Shown: positions 1-8,383, counted from the stretch's first letter. The stretch: 64,000 bases of DNA from Rhizobium mongolense subsp. loessense (GCF_900099775.1 NZ_FMTM01000020.1:1-64000), one strand, 5' to 3'. Notes: a model not told the origin generated them from the letters alone. A program made the numbers and translations.

Positions 1-571
1 CGCCAGCATATTACTGTTGAAAGCGCGGGCGGTCACGTCCGAGGAAACACGGCGCGACTTGCGGGATGCCCACCAGCGCGTAATGTCGGTCGCCGAGGTG
101 CAAAGGCACCTCCACGTATCTGGCATCGACCAGATCGAGGTCGGATCCTACCTGACGAAGCTTTGCGAAAGCCTGGCATCCTCGATGATCGGCGAAAGCC
201 AGCCCATTACGATCAACGTGATAGCGGACGAAGGAAGGATCGGGTCCGACAAGGCCGTCGGCCTCGGCCTGATCGTCACCGAGCTCGTGATCAACGCGAT
301 AAAATACGCCTTCCCTGTCGCCAAGGCGGACGCCGTGATCCTCGTTACCTATGAGATCAGGGGGCCGGATTGGAAGCTGATCGTTTCCGACAGTGGCATA
401 GGAAAGCAAGTCGATAGTGCAGCCGAAACAAGTGGCGGACTAGGCACGGCGATCGTTCAGGCTCTTGCAAAACAGCTCGACGCTCGAGTGGACATGGTCA
501 GCAATTCCACCGGCACAAGCGTGTCGGTTACGCGAGCGACCTTCACGTCGCAATTGCAGCGAGGGGTGTGA
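1..571 (+). CDS. Sensor histidine kinase, HWE/HisKA_2 type, C-terminal part (cut by window edge)
   Basis: The open frame is already running at the left edge (codons ASILLLKARAV precede the first possible in-window start, a TTG at 17), so the true start and the phosphoacceptor His box lie outside the window. What remains is the end of the dimerisation helix and a full HATPase domain: N box with ELVINAIKYAF, a DSGIG box and a GGLGTAIVQALAKQL stretch. This arrangement is typical of the HWE/HisKA_2 kinases that are abundant in rhizobia and often act in general stress or light signalling. The signal it senses cannot be told from the visible part. A run of about 160 bases without a recognisable gene follows, then a glycosidase relic. 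Confidence 0.85.
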   Translation, partial: ASILLLKARAVTSEETRRDLRDAHQRVMSVAEVQRHLHVSGIDQIEVGSYLTKLCESLASSMIGESQPITINVIADEGRIGSDKAVGLGLIVTELVINAIKYAFPVAKADAVILVTYEIRGPDWKLIVSDSGIGKQVDSAAETSGGLGTAIVQALAKQLDARVDMVSNSTGTSVSVTRATFTSQLQRGV

Positions 572-730
572 ACTTCTTGCCGTGAAACCCGTGCCCAGAT
601 GGACACCAATTGGACTGCACCTCTTTGGTGAGACAGCAATCAGTAACAGTTCTCCCTGCTGTGAATTACGTCTGGTGTCTTTTGCCGCTGTTGCGAGAGA
701 CTGGCTTCGTAAGCGTCTGGCGCGAGATAG

Positions 731-906
731 TCGAGGGCCGAGTGGAGGCGAAAGCTTCGCGCAGAAGGCGCGGTGCTTCCGAAAAACGACGGAATATTGC
801 CCCTCGATAAGGCCGCAGCCGACCGGATTGCGGTCCTCGGCGCGAATGCCAACGAGGCATGCAAATGGGCGGAGGCAGCGCGCAGTCGCTTCCGTCACCA
901 TCGCAC
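731..906 (+). pseudogene. Relic of a family 3 beta-glucosidase
   Basis: Between a stop codon at 728-730 and the vapC stop, the plus strand encodes a piece that reads LRAEGAVLPKNDGILPLDK followed by AADRIAVLGANANEA, matching the conserved GH3 segment (EGAVLLKN-G-LPL, then IAVIGPNA-EA). About 30 bases later the motif MGGGSAQSLPS, also typical of GH3, continues in a different frame, so at least one indel has occurred near 860-868. No start, catalytic Asp region or C-terminal domain is present. It is a decayed fragment of perhaps 55 codons and not a working gene. The flanking genes are unrelated, which suggests that rearrangement or insertion of the vapBC module removed the rest. Confidence 0.55.
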
Positions 907-907
907 C

Positions 908-1291
908 TCAGATAACTCCCTCAATATCAGTCTTAGTAAAATCATCGCCGACAAAGAGCAGGCGGCAAGCATGTTCCTTCGCCACTTCGTAGGCGAAACA
1001 GTCCCCGAAATTCAGCCCCGCTGGATGGACGCCCTTACCCCACATTTCATATGCATGGGCGATCCGCCTCGCAGAAGCGGGCGTAAGAGTTACAATTTCG
1101 AAGCCCAGCCCATCAATAAGGCGTGCCATCTCCTCCCCAACATTCCGCCGAGCAGACACGATCAGAGCTTCCGCGACCGTGCCCGCAGAGATTAGAAGGT
1201 CGGCTTCGGTTTCGAGCGCACCGATACAGAAATTCGCTTCAGGCTCACCTAGCACGATCGCCATCAGCGCCGACGTATCTACGGCGATCAT
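908..1291 (-). CDS. vapC: VapC-family toxin, PIN-domain ribonuclease
   Basis: A 127-residue protein, the usual length for a single PIN domain. It begins MIAVDTSALMAI with the first catalytic Asp at residue 5. A further acidic cluster is seen in LNFGDCFAYEVAK, and another acidic pair in FVGDDFTKTDI near the end, as expected for the Mg-dependent RNase active site. VapC toxins cleave RNA, often initiator tRNA or rRNA loops, and are held inactive by their VapB partner. The start codon overlaps the stop of the antitoxin gene (ATGA at 1288-1291), so the two are translationally coupled. The pair appears intact, unlike the other toxin genes around it. Confidence 0.9.
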   Translation of the reverse strand: MIAVDTSALMAIVLGEPEANFCIGALETEADLLISAGTVAEALIVSARRNVGEEMARLIDGLGFEIVTLTPASARRIAHAYEMWGKGVHPAGLNFGDCFAYEVAKEHACRLLFVGDDFTKTDIEGVI

Positions 1292-1545
1292 TCCGGAAGG
1301 CCATCAGCGCCGTAGAGAAAATCCTGGCTACGCGCTGCGTTGGGTCCGGGCGTCGCCTTCATGGACGCGGCGGTACGAACCGCCTCGAGTAGCGCCCGAC
1401 GAGATCTTCTGTCAGGCCCCGTCTTTACGGGAACAAGACGCACTGCCGCATGGCCATGCCGGGTCAAGATAACCTCATCTCCCGCTTCGGCACGCCGAAC
1501 CAACTCTGTCAATTGACCTTTCGCTTCAGTAACGGACACCTGCAT
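1288..1545 (-). CDS. vapB: VapB/Phd-type antitoxin
   Basis: An 85-residue Phd/YefM-like antitoxin. The N-terminus MQVSVTEAKGQLTELVRRAE with RHGHAAVRLVPV is the typical dimerisation and DNA-binding fold of the family, and the C-terminal part is the expected toxin-wrapping tail. I chose the start at 1545 because AGGGAG lies a few bases upstream; a longer start at 1569 adds only MVRNREHA. It is first in the vapBC operon and should repress its own promoter with VapC; an imperfect palindrome 43 bases upstream fits as the operator. Confidence 0.85.
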   Translation of the reverse strand: MQVSVTEAKGQLTELVRRAEAGDEVILTRHGHAAVRLVPVKTGPDRRSRRALLEAVRTAASMKATPGPNAARSQDFLYGADGLPE

Positions 1546-1587
1546 CGCGTGCTCCCTATTCCGGACCACTTAAAGGTCCAATTTCGT

Positions 1588-1608
1588 AAGATATCTAGAC
1601 CATATCTT
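1588..1608. promoter_or_regulatory. Candidate vapBC operator, inverted repeat
   Basis: The inverted repeat AAGATAT (1588-1594) and ATATCTT (1602-1608), separated by 7 bases, sits 43-63 bases upstream of the vapB start. Outer arms GGTCC at 1575 and 1609 extend the symmetry. Phd/VapB antitoxins bind such palindromes over their own promoters. Function is inferred from position only. Confidence 0.5.
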
Positions 1609-1809
1609 GGTCCAGAATCAATACCCTTTCTTTTAGAAGTTTAGGTGCGCTGGTACTGCTAAGGATGTTCTGCCTGCAGCTTGAAAACTCACTGTTCACG
1701 GTTGGCACCGCGTTGTCCGCGCCTCTATGCCGACCAAAGGAGTAGGATGCCCTCCTTGCCGCCGGCAATTGAAATGATTAGAGAAATAAATGCTTCCAAG
1801 ATCAGACGC

Positions 1810-2282
1810 TTATGCGTTATGGAGCCGTTCGGCGAATCGTTGCGCCGCTTTGAATGCCTCCTCGAAATCAGGCCTCTCACCGTAGACGAGATCACCGAGT
1901 AGTTTCGCATATCCCTCGGCAAATTTCGTTTCGCCGCCATGATCTTGTAAGTGCGAAGCGTTTCCGCCTTGGGATCCTCCTTGTAGGCGGGATAGTCCCC
2001 CGCCCGCGCCGCGGCCTCCGCCTTCATGGTCTCAAGAGCGATCGCGACGGCGGCGTCCAGATCATAATGGCCATCCATTCGCGATAGGTCATAGACGTGA
2101 CGAACAAGCGTATGATCAAGGGGACCAAGACCCGAGAAAGCGAAGCCCGCCCTGCGCGCCAAGGCCACGAACTTGTCCGCCGCGGTTTCCACCAGTCTCA
2201 CGCACTTGACGTCGATGGCTTCGGCCTCGGCACGATTTGCCTCGGCAACAAACGACGACACCGACGCATACAAGGCGCAGAG
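1810..2282 (-). pseudogene. Relic of an AbiEii/AbiGii nucleotidyltransferase toxin (C-terminal part, frameshifted)
   Basis: The minus strand encodes a segment with VETAADKFVALARRAG and VRHVYDLSRMDGHYDLD, then YPAYKEDPKAETLRTYKIMAA, all typical of the C-terminal half of AbiEii-type toxins. A stop lies just upstream of 2273, and the N-terminal nucleotidyltransferase motif is absent. Near 1930 the family-like sequence moves to another frame (KFAEGYAKLLGDLVYGERP, then DFEEAFKAAQRFAERLHNA) and ends at a stop at 1810-1812, so a single-base indel has also occurred. No AbiEi antitoxin is next to it. The gene is therefore truncated at the 5' end and frameshifted, and is not expected to work. Confidence 0.7.
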
Positions 2283-2493
2283 CTAAAATCTAAGCGAAGG
2301 CCGGACACATGGCTTGCACCCGACCAGAGCGGCATCACAGATTTTCTCTCTTGCAACAGACGGCCGCTCCACACATGAGACCGTCTTGATGAAGGTGTCG
2401 GCTGTCTTCGGAAGACCTCATTCAGTAGATCTCCGATGTTACAATGAGTTGTTGCCACATTATGAGGTGATAGCCGCAATCCTTCGCCTTGAA

Positions 2494-2559
2494 GTCCGTC
2501 GTGTAGACCGCACCCGGCAACGCCTCGATCAAATCCTTCAGACGTTGCTCGCTCACGCG
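2494..2559 (-). pseudogene. Short relic of a PAS-domain sensor kinase N-terminus
   Basis: About 22 codons read RVSEQRLKDLIEALPGAVYT followed by TD, which is the standard opening of PAS domains in rhizobial HWE-type sensor kinases. The similarity stops abruptly on both sides. No kinase domain follows. It may be a scrap left by recombination in this patchwork zone; such a short match could also be chance. Confidence 0.35.
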
Positions 2560-2721
2560 GATCGCAGTCTCATTCCATCGCGATGTTGGTAACCGAACTA
2601 GCGGAGGCGGCTCGCCCGCGGCCGTCGATAGTTGACAAGATCGTGGCGCGTGTGGCCGACACGGCGATAGATCCGCCATTTCTTCGACATCGTCTCAACG
2701 GCTCTTGAATACCACATTTTA

Positions 2722-2748
2722 CCATCCATATACCATCCACATGGATGG
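2722..2748. promoter_or_regulatory. Candidate operator of the ribbon-helix-helix regulator
   Basis: A perfect inverted repeat CCATCC-ACAT-GGATGG (2733-2748) preceded by another CCATCC-type half site at 2722 lies just before the RHH gene. Repeated short half sites are the usual targets of RHH dimers, and GGATGGAG also supplies the ribosome binding site. This would let the regulator block its own transcription. Inferred from position and symmetry. Confidence 0.45.
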
Positions 2749-2757
2749 AGAATGATC

Positions 2758-3177
2758 ATGGCGGACAATATACGCAGGCTTCCCGAAAAGTGGTCTGAAT
2801 CGGAAAAGATCACAATTAATCTTGGCTATGTCGATCTCGGTCGCATCGACCTCCTCATTCAGGAAGGATTCTACTCAAATCGCTCCGATTTCATCCGCAC
2901 GGCGATTCGGAACCAGCTTGGCATTGAGGGCGAGGCAGTAAAGCAATCTATTGTCCGTCACACGCTCGAAGTTGGACTGCGCGACTACAGCAGAGCCGAC
3001 TTGGAGTCCGTAAAGGCGGCCGGAGAAAGGTTGCACATCAAAGTGGTGGGCCTCGCCCGTATCGCCCCGGACGTAACGCCCGACCTCGCCCTTGCGACAA
3101 TCGAATCCATCACCGTGCTCGGCACGCTTCAGGCCAGCGCGGAACTGAAATCCGCGCTCGCAGATCGCATCCGATAA
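2758..3177 (+). CDS. Ribbon-helix-helix (CopG-like) transcriptional regulator
   Basis: A 139-residue protein whose first 55 residues form an RHH domain: a short beta strand KITINLGYV, then LGRIDLLIQEGFYSNRSDFIRTAIRNQL. The C-terminal 80 residues are a predicted effector or oligomerisation region with no motif I recognise. Two starts are possible (2752 and 2758); GGATGGAG is better spaced for 2758. The gene ends 32 bases before the esterase gene on the same strand, so they are probably one operon with the regulator controlling both. It is not followed by a RelE/ParE toxin, so it is unlikely to be a classical antitoxin. Confidence 0.75.
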   Translation: MADNIRRLPEKWSESEKITINLGYVDLGRIDLLIQEGFYSNRSDFIRTAIRNQLGIEGEAVKQSIVRHTLEVGLRDYSRADLESVKAAGERLHIKVVGLARIAPDVTPDLALATIESITVLGTLQASAELKSALADRIR

Positions 3178-3209
3178 GGTGATCGCGCCGTCAACAAAGG
3201 ACACTACCC

Positions 3210-4472
3210 ATGAACGATGAATTTGCTGCGGCCATGCGCCGGGCAACGCTCTTCACGCGTGCCTCGAACCCTTCGGAAGCCACCCGGGTGATCCTGGATA
3301 CTCTTGCCGGGCGAACCGTCTCAGGCGAACATGGACCGGCGGTTTCCGACATCACGCCCCCGCCCGCGAAATCGCGCCCGAAGCCATTTCCGGTAGATCC
3401 TCACGCCCAGCTCATAGAGCCTGCGGCAAAACCGGAAACCGCTCTCGCCGAGACGGATACTTTTCAACGATCGCCGCGGGTGCGACGGCCGCTGGGAGAC
3501 ACGCTCAGGATCCTCAGTGAAGGACGCTCGGTGGCCGGGAAGCTCCCATCATTTTCAGACGGCGGCCTTCCCGGAATGACACGACGCTCCCTTAAGCCTG
3601 TAATCCCGGATGGTGCAAAATATCTGGCACGCTCGTTCACGTGTGCGGCGGGCACGCGAAGCTACAAGCTCTACGTTCCGGCCTCCGCGCCAGCCGTGCC
3701 GCGAGGCCTCGTCGTTATGCTGCATGGTTGCAAGCAGGATCCAGACGACTTCGCGATTGGAACCGGCATGAACGCCACCGCCGAAGCACACGGCCTGATG
3801 GTGGCCTATCCCGGCCAGACGGGTGCGGACAACGCATCATCTTGCTGGAACTGGTTCCGGTCCTCGGATCAGAGACGCGGCGCTGGCGAGCCTGCGATCA
3901 TCGCCGGCATCACGGAAGAGATCATTCAGGACTTCGAACTCGATCGCAGCCAGATCTTCATCGCGGGCCTGTCTGCCGGCGGAGCGATGGCGGCGGTGAT
4001 GGCCGAGGCCTATCCTGATCTCTATGCAGCGGTGGGGATCCATTCCGGGCTGGCCTGCGGATCGGCCACCGACGTCGTTTCGGCATTCACCGCTATGCGT
4101 GGGGACGGCGGTCTCGCCTCTCGCACGAGAACGCTGAAGGATTCAGTCCCGGCATGCCGCGTCCGCACAATCGTTTTTCACGGCGACGCTGACCGGACGG
4201 TCCATCCCTCCAACGCCGATCGGATCGTCGCGGCGGCAACCCCATCTGTGCCTGGTGGCGCAGCGAGCAAGCCCGGCCGTTGCGCCGGCGGCCTGACCTA
4301 TGAAACAACCGTTCTTACGGACGAGAAAGGAAGGCCGGCATTGGAATACTGGCTGGTGAACGGCGCGGGGCATGCGTGGTCAGGCGGACATGCCGACGGG
4401 TCATACACAGATCCTCGAGGGCCGAACGCCACAACAGAAATGGTCCGCTTCTTCCTCGATCAAGGTGAATGA
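3210..4472 (+). CDS. PHB-depolymerase-like esterase (LpqC/feruloyl esterase family)
   Basis: A 420-residue alpha/beta hydrolase of the poly(3-hydroxybutyrate) depolymerase family. A low-complexity N-terminal region of about 130 residues precedes the catalytic domain. The oxyanion segment MLHGCKQDPDDF, the nucleophile elbow GLSAGGAMAA, the acid in FHGDADRTVHPSNAD and the base in GAGHAWSGG are all present. No signal peptide is visible, so it probably acts in the cytoplasm on PHB granules or short esters; related enzymes include phasin-region-bearing intracellular depolymerases and feruloyl esterases. It lies 32 bases downstream of the RHH regulator. Substrate cannot be fixed from sequence alone. 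Confidence 0.85.
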   Translation: MNDEFAAAMRRATLFTRASNPSEATRVILDTLAGRTVSGEHGPAVSDITPPPAKSRPKPFPVDPHAQLIEPAAKPETALAETDTFQRSPRVRRPLGDTLRILSEGRSVAGKLPSFSDGGLPGMTRRSLKPVIPDGAKYLARSFTCAAGTRSYKLYVPASAPAVPRGLVVMLHGCKQDPDDFAIGTGMNATAEAHGLMVAYPGQTGADNASSCWNWFRSSDQRRGAGEPAIIAGITEEIIQDFELDRSQIFIAGLSAGGAMAAVMAEAYPDLYAAVGIHSGLACGSATDVVSAFTAMRGDGGLASRTRTLKDSVPACRVRTIVFHGDADRTVHPSNADRIVAAATPSVPGGAASKPGRCAGGLTYETTVLTDEKGRPALEYWLVNGAGHAWSGGHADGSYTDPRGPNATTEMVRFFLDQGE

Positions 4473-4576
4473 TGATCGATTGGCTGTCACGTGGCCAAGC
4501 CTTCCTCTGATTTCTCACATTGTCCTAGAACCATATCCTAGGCATGCGGTTCTGCCACCAGGCCGAGGAGCATCTG

Positions 4577-4765
4577 ATGTCGATTTACAGGTTTCGGTTC
4601 AAGGATCAGGACGGCGAAGTGGCGAGCGAAGAGTGTTATGAATTCGTCGATCTGGCGGCTGCCCTCGATGAAGCGAAGCGCGTTCTGGGAGAGATTGCCG
4701 GGGACGGGTTGCCAAGCGGTCCCGATGAAACCATCTCTGTCGAACAGCTAAGGAGGCCTGAATAG
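4577..4765 (+). CDS. DUF6894-like small protein
   Basis: A 62-residue protein starting MSIYRFRFKDQDGEV, matching the small DUF6894 proteins common in rhizobia (a beta-hairpin followed by an amphipathic helix with DLAAALDEAKRVLGEIA). GAGGAG upstream of 4577 supports the start. Its function is unknown. Its stop codon coincides exactly with the point at which the neighbouring, oppositely oriented HEPN gene loses similarity, so this gene probably marks a recombination junction. Confidence 0.65.
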   Translation: MSIYRFRFKDQDGEVASEECYEFVDLAAALDEAKRVLGEIAGDGLPSGPDETISVEQLRRPE

Positions 4766-5366
4766 GCCAGTTCCAACGCCTGATGGAGCGAAAAAGCGGC
4801 TTGCCTCAATTCTTTCTCAGAAAGGTAAAATTTGCCGCCCTTTAAGAAAGCTCGGGCATCGGACAGCCTGTCCTCGAAATACAGCTTCGCATTTTCGTAG
4901 GCCGCTTCAGTGCTGGGCGTCTTTGCAAGAGGAAGTTCTTTGATATCGACCTCAAACAGAACAATGCCTTCCTTCCGTATGTCGGAGAAGAAATACTGGC
5001 CCTGGTGAAGCGCGTCCCCTACTTCACGGCGCGAGTGGATGATGGGAGTAACCGGCGTTTTAATGCCCCGGTCACGCATCAAACGGTCCTTGGTAGCGTA
5101 CCAATACGCGGGGTCGGTCAGCTTCCTCGTATTGACGATGATGAGGATGTCGTAATCCGAGCGATATCCTTTCTTTGTATGCGGTTCATCAACCCAGGTG
5201 CCGCGGGCGTAAGACCCAAAGTGAATGATCTTCCAGATGCGGCCCTTCTTCTTGAATTCCGCCTCCCTCCCTTCAACGCGTCCTCGAACTCCTCGTGAAT
5301 GATCTCGACAATGCGCGCCAGTTCGCGCTGCTTCTTTTCCGGCAGATGATCGAGGCTCGACTTCAT
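4766..5366 (-). pseudogene. Broken nucleotidyltransferase-HEPN fusion (MNT/HEPN toxin-antitoxin type)
   Basis: The gene starts at 5366 (MKSSLDHLPEKKQRELARIV) and then loses frame in a G-rich stretch near 5260-5270. In the shifted frame the nucleotidyltransferase core is clear: IIHFGSYARGTWVDEP with the GS motif, then GYRSDYDILIIVN carrying the paired acidic residues, then LMRDRGIKTPVTPIIHSRRE. A HEPN-like helical part follows (YFEDRLSDARAFLKGG, RQAAFSLHQALELAY) and stops being family-like at 4769, where the convergent DUF6894 gene begins. So the gene has a probable 1-base deletion and has lost its C-terminal HEPN helices, including the region that would carry the RNase motif. Confidence 0.7.
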
Positions 5367-5893
5367 CAAGGGTAAAACTCCCACTGAATCACTATCTTAG
5401 CGCATGCGCTTGCCCGCGCGCCACCGCAATTTCTTAAGGGTAACAGGATCAGTTTGGTCCGACGGGCTGGTCGATAAGAACTGCCCTGACCGCTTCAACA
5501 TTTTCAGTCAACATCATCCGTGGGCAGCTGCGGCTTCTCGGGATCGCCAGCGCACCCTTCGAAAGAAAGGCAGTGGGACGACATTAGTCAGGGTCGCCCC
5601 GTGCTGCGGCAAGATCAATCCTGATCGAGCACTGCGCGACCGCTTCGAGTCCGTGGCTGCAACGAATCTTACCATGGCTTGCGGCCGTTTCCCCAAAGGA
5701 CAATAGACAGAGTTTTAATTTAACCCACAGACTGGACCACATAACACTCCCGGAGCGGCGATCGCTCGGTCACAGAAGACATTTCCACGAGCGCAGGAGC
5801 GCCAGCGGCTGCCGAACTGATGGATATCCTCCGATGAACCACGATATCCGCCTGTCGGATATTTCCAGACCGGTAGTCAAGTGGAGGCACAGG
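5367..5893. other. Non-coding gap upstream of the first sulfatase
   Basis: About 520 bases with no convincing gene on either strand. It should hold the promoter of the sulfatase that starts at 5894, whose ribosome binding site (GGAGG, 5883-5887) is clear. No hairpin or operator stood out. Confidence 0.5.
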
Positions 5894-7402
5894 ATGATAC
5901 GGCTTACATTATGGCAGCAAACGCGCCGGGCACTGGCGATCGGGTTGTGTCTCGTCGCTCAGTCGTTGCTTGTGGGAACGGCATTTGCGCAGCAATCAAA
6001 GCCGAATATCCTGTTTATTCTGGCGGACAATATCGGCTACGGCGACGTCGGCGCCTACGGCGGTGGGGAGCTGCGCGGATCGCCGACACCGCGCATCGAC
6101 CAACTCGCCGCAGAAGGATTGCGGCTGACTCAGTTTCTGGTCGAGCCATCCTGCACGCCGTCGCGCGCCGCATTGATGACGGGGCGCTACTCCATCCGCT
6201 CCGGCCTCTCCCTGGTCGCCGTTGCCGGCACCCCGTTTTCGTTGCCGGCGGACGAAATCACGATGGCGGAGATGCTGCACGACGCGGGGTACGCTACTGC
6301 GATCTTCGGCAAGTGGCACCTCGGCGGGCAGACGTATAGCCAGCCGCAGAACCAGGGGTTCGACGAGTTCTACGGAATCCCGCCCGGTGATACCTGGGAC
6401 GTGTTCGGCATGATCCGCCAGGGCCGCCAGACCAAGTCCGTCGACATTCCCCTCAACAAGGGACCGCATATTGTTGAGGCCAAACGGGAAGAACCATTAA
6501 AGCTGGTAAAGCCATACACTGCGGAAGTGCGCCGCGGGATCGACTGGGAACTGGTGGATCACGGTGTCGATTTCATGAAGCGTCAGACGGCAGCAGGCAA
6601 GCCGTTCTTCCTTTACCTGCCGATTTCCCGGACGCACTTTCCGAACTTGCCTTCGGAACGCTTCGAAGGAGCATCCCGAATAGGACAGTTCGGCGATTCT
6701 CTGATGGAGGGCGATGCAATTGTCGGCGCGATGCTTGATGCGTTGAAGGAGCTAAACATTGAGGACGACTCCATCGTGGTCTTTGCTTCCGACAACGGAC
6801 CGGACGGCCCCGGAGCGAGCCGCTTCGGCACCGACATGCCAGACATGGGGACGACCGGACCCTATCGCGGCGCGTTGGGTGACGTCAGCGAAGGCGCCAT
6901 CCGCACCGCCGCCGTGATCCGCTGGCCGCAACGGATCAGGCCACGGTCCTCCCACGCGATGTTTTCGATCATGGATTTCTTCCCTACCTTCGCGAACGTG
7001 GCAGACGGCAAGGTGCCTAACGACAGGCCAATCGACGGTATCGATCAGATCGATCTGCTGCGCGGCGAGAATGATAAAGGACGGCGTGAGCATTTGCTGA
7101 CCTTCGTGGGTTCCGATTTGGTCGCCGTTCGCTGGAAACAATTCCGGGCCTATTTTGCAGACGTAGCACCTGGACGCAGCGGCCCAGGCGGCGCGACGCT
7201 GATGGGCGGTATCGGATCCGGCGCCGCACCCATGAACGGGTATCCGAAGGTGTTCAACATTGAGTCGGATCCGCAGGAAGAGCACAATATCGGCGAGATG
7301 TACAACTGGGTTCTCGGACCGCTGCTGAAGGTAGTGGGGGAATACAAGGCGACCCTTGAGCGATCACCCAACCCACCGGCGGCGAACATGACAAAGTTCT
7401 GA
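5894..7402 (+). CDS. Exported arylsulfatase, formylglycine motif CTPSR
   Basis: A 502-residue type I sulfatase. A signal peptide ends at about residue 32 (LVGTAFA-QQ), so it should act in the periplasm after conversion of Cys87 (motif CTPSRAALMTGR) to formylglycine by a sulfatase-modifying enzyme encoded elsewhere. GKWHLGG at about residue 138 and FASDNGPDGPG provide the usual Lys/His and Asp-Asn residues. The first metal motif reads LADNIGYGD instead of the usual DD, so one calcium ligand is changed to Asn46. I chose 5894 because GGAGG and the signal peptide fit; a start at 5834 would add 20 residues before it. The substrate sulfate ester is unknown. The neighbours downstream are on the other strand. 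Confidence 0.9.
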   Translation: MIRLTLWQQTRRALAIGLCLVAQSLLVGTAFAQQSKPNILFILADNIGYGDVGAYGGGELRGSPTPRIDQLAAEGLRLTQFLVEPSCTPSRAALMTGRYSIRSGLSLVAVAGTPFSLPADEITMAEMLHDAGYATAIFGKWHLGGQTYSQPQNQGFDEFYGIPPGDTWDVFGMIRQGRQTKSVDIPLNKGPHIVEAKREEPLKLVKPYTAEVRRGIDWELVDHGVDFMKRQTAAGKPFFLYLPISRTHFPNLPSERFEGASRIGQFGDSLMEGDAIVGAMLDALKELNIEDDSIVVFASDNGPDGPGASRFGTDMPDMGTTGPYRGALGDVSEGAIRTAAVIRWPQRIRPRSSHAMFSIMDFFPTFANVADGKVPNDRPIDGIDQIDLLRGENDKGRREHLLTFVGSDLVAVRWKQFRAYFADVAPGRSGPGGATLMGGIGSGAAPMNGYPKVFNIESDPQEEHNIGEMYNWVLGPLLKVVGEYKATLERSPNPPAANMTKF

Positions 7403-7546
7403 ATGCCAATATTGCTGGGTCGGTTCCGGCGCTGAATGGTGATTAAACTGCACAATCCTGTAACGGAACTTTTCAACGAAAGCTGACGACGGCCGGCGTC
7501 GACAGCCTGTCGCGATGGGCTCCAGGCTTTCAGAGGCGAAATCGCG

Positions 7547-8338
7547 CTAGAAGCGCACGGCGAGCCCGAGGATCGGTCCTTGCTGAACAACATCGAATAC
7601 GAAGCCGTCGTCGCTGTAATCGACTCCGAGAGCTCGATATCCGGCGATGGCCGAAATCCTGTCGTTGAAATCATACCCGACGCCCAAGGCGACATCCCAG
7701 TCGATGTCGGCTCCACCGCCGCCGACCAGTCCCCATCCGGTCAGATAGATTTCCGGCGTGAAAGAATACTTCCCGCGCAAGCCGACCATGCCGTCCAGCC
7801 ATGTGGCGCTGTCGTTTCGCTCGATGCCGCCGAGCAAGCCGCCGTTGAACGAGAGCGTTGTGTCGACCGACCAAAGCTTCGCACCACCGACGATGTCCAG
7901 ATGTCCGGCCGGACCGTCGAGGAGCGCGTAGCCTATGCCCAGCAAGCCCGAAAAGCTTTCCGACGTGGCCTCGACATCAGTCGCCAATACCCCAAATGGG
8001 GTCTCACCATCGGCGGAGAGCTTCGTGTAGATGACGTCGCCGATGACGCTGAAACGATCGTATCGGGCTTCGCCTGCCGCCATGAACGCGAAATCGAGAT
8101 TGCTCAGGATATCGCCGAAGTCGGCATCGATGTTGACCGTGGGGAGCCCGAATTGCGACGTATCGCCCGATATGCCGGCAATCCACAGATATGGGGCAAT
8201 CGAGAATGTCCAACCTTCCGGGGCTTCGGCAGGCTTTGGATCCTGGGTCAGGAGAGGCGATACGTCCGCCGCCTGGGCGCCGCCGCAAATCATGACGGCG
8301 ACAGCCGCGAAGAGCCTGAGTTTCAAAAACTTCATCAT
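7547..8338 (-). CDS. Outer-membrane beta-barrel protein
   Basis: A 263-residue protein with a signal peptide (MMKFLKLRLFAAVAVMICGGAQA) followed by alternating amphipathic strands such as WTFSIAPYLWIAGISGD and RYDRFSVIGDVIYTKLS. It ends in a phenylalanine (LGLAVRF), the usual sorting signal of outer-membrane barrels. It probably forms an 8- to 12-strand barrel. It is the last gene of a minus-strand run that includes the DUF900 lipoprotein and the octaheme cytochrome, so it may serve as an anchor or channel for the same envelope process. Its exact role is unknown. Confidence 0.7.
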   Translation of the reverse strand: MMKFLKLRLFAAVAVMICGGAQAADVSPLLTQDPKPAEAPEGWTFSIAPYLWIAGISGDTSQFGLPTVNIDADFGDILSNLDFAFMAAGEARYDRFSVIGDVIYTKLSADGETPFGVLATDVEATSESFSGLLGIGYALLDGPAGHLDIVGGAKLWSVDTTLSFNGGLLGGIERNDSATWLDGMVGLRGKYSFTPEIYLTGWGLVGGGGADIDWDVALGVGYDFNDRISAIAGYRALGVDYSDDGFVFDVVQQGPILGLAVRF

Positions 8339-8383
8339 CGTTTTATCCCCTTCTGTCGGAAGGCACCGCTGCCCAATGTTTCG

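Noticed and set aside
5404..5706. 100-codon frame on the plus strand in the gap before sulfatase 1
   Set aside because: No start signals and no protein family features.
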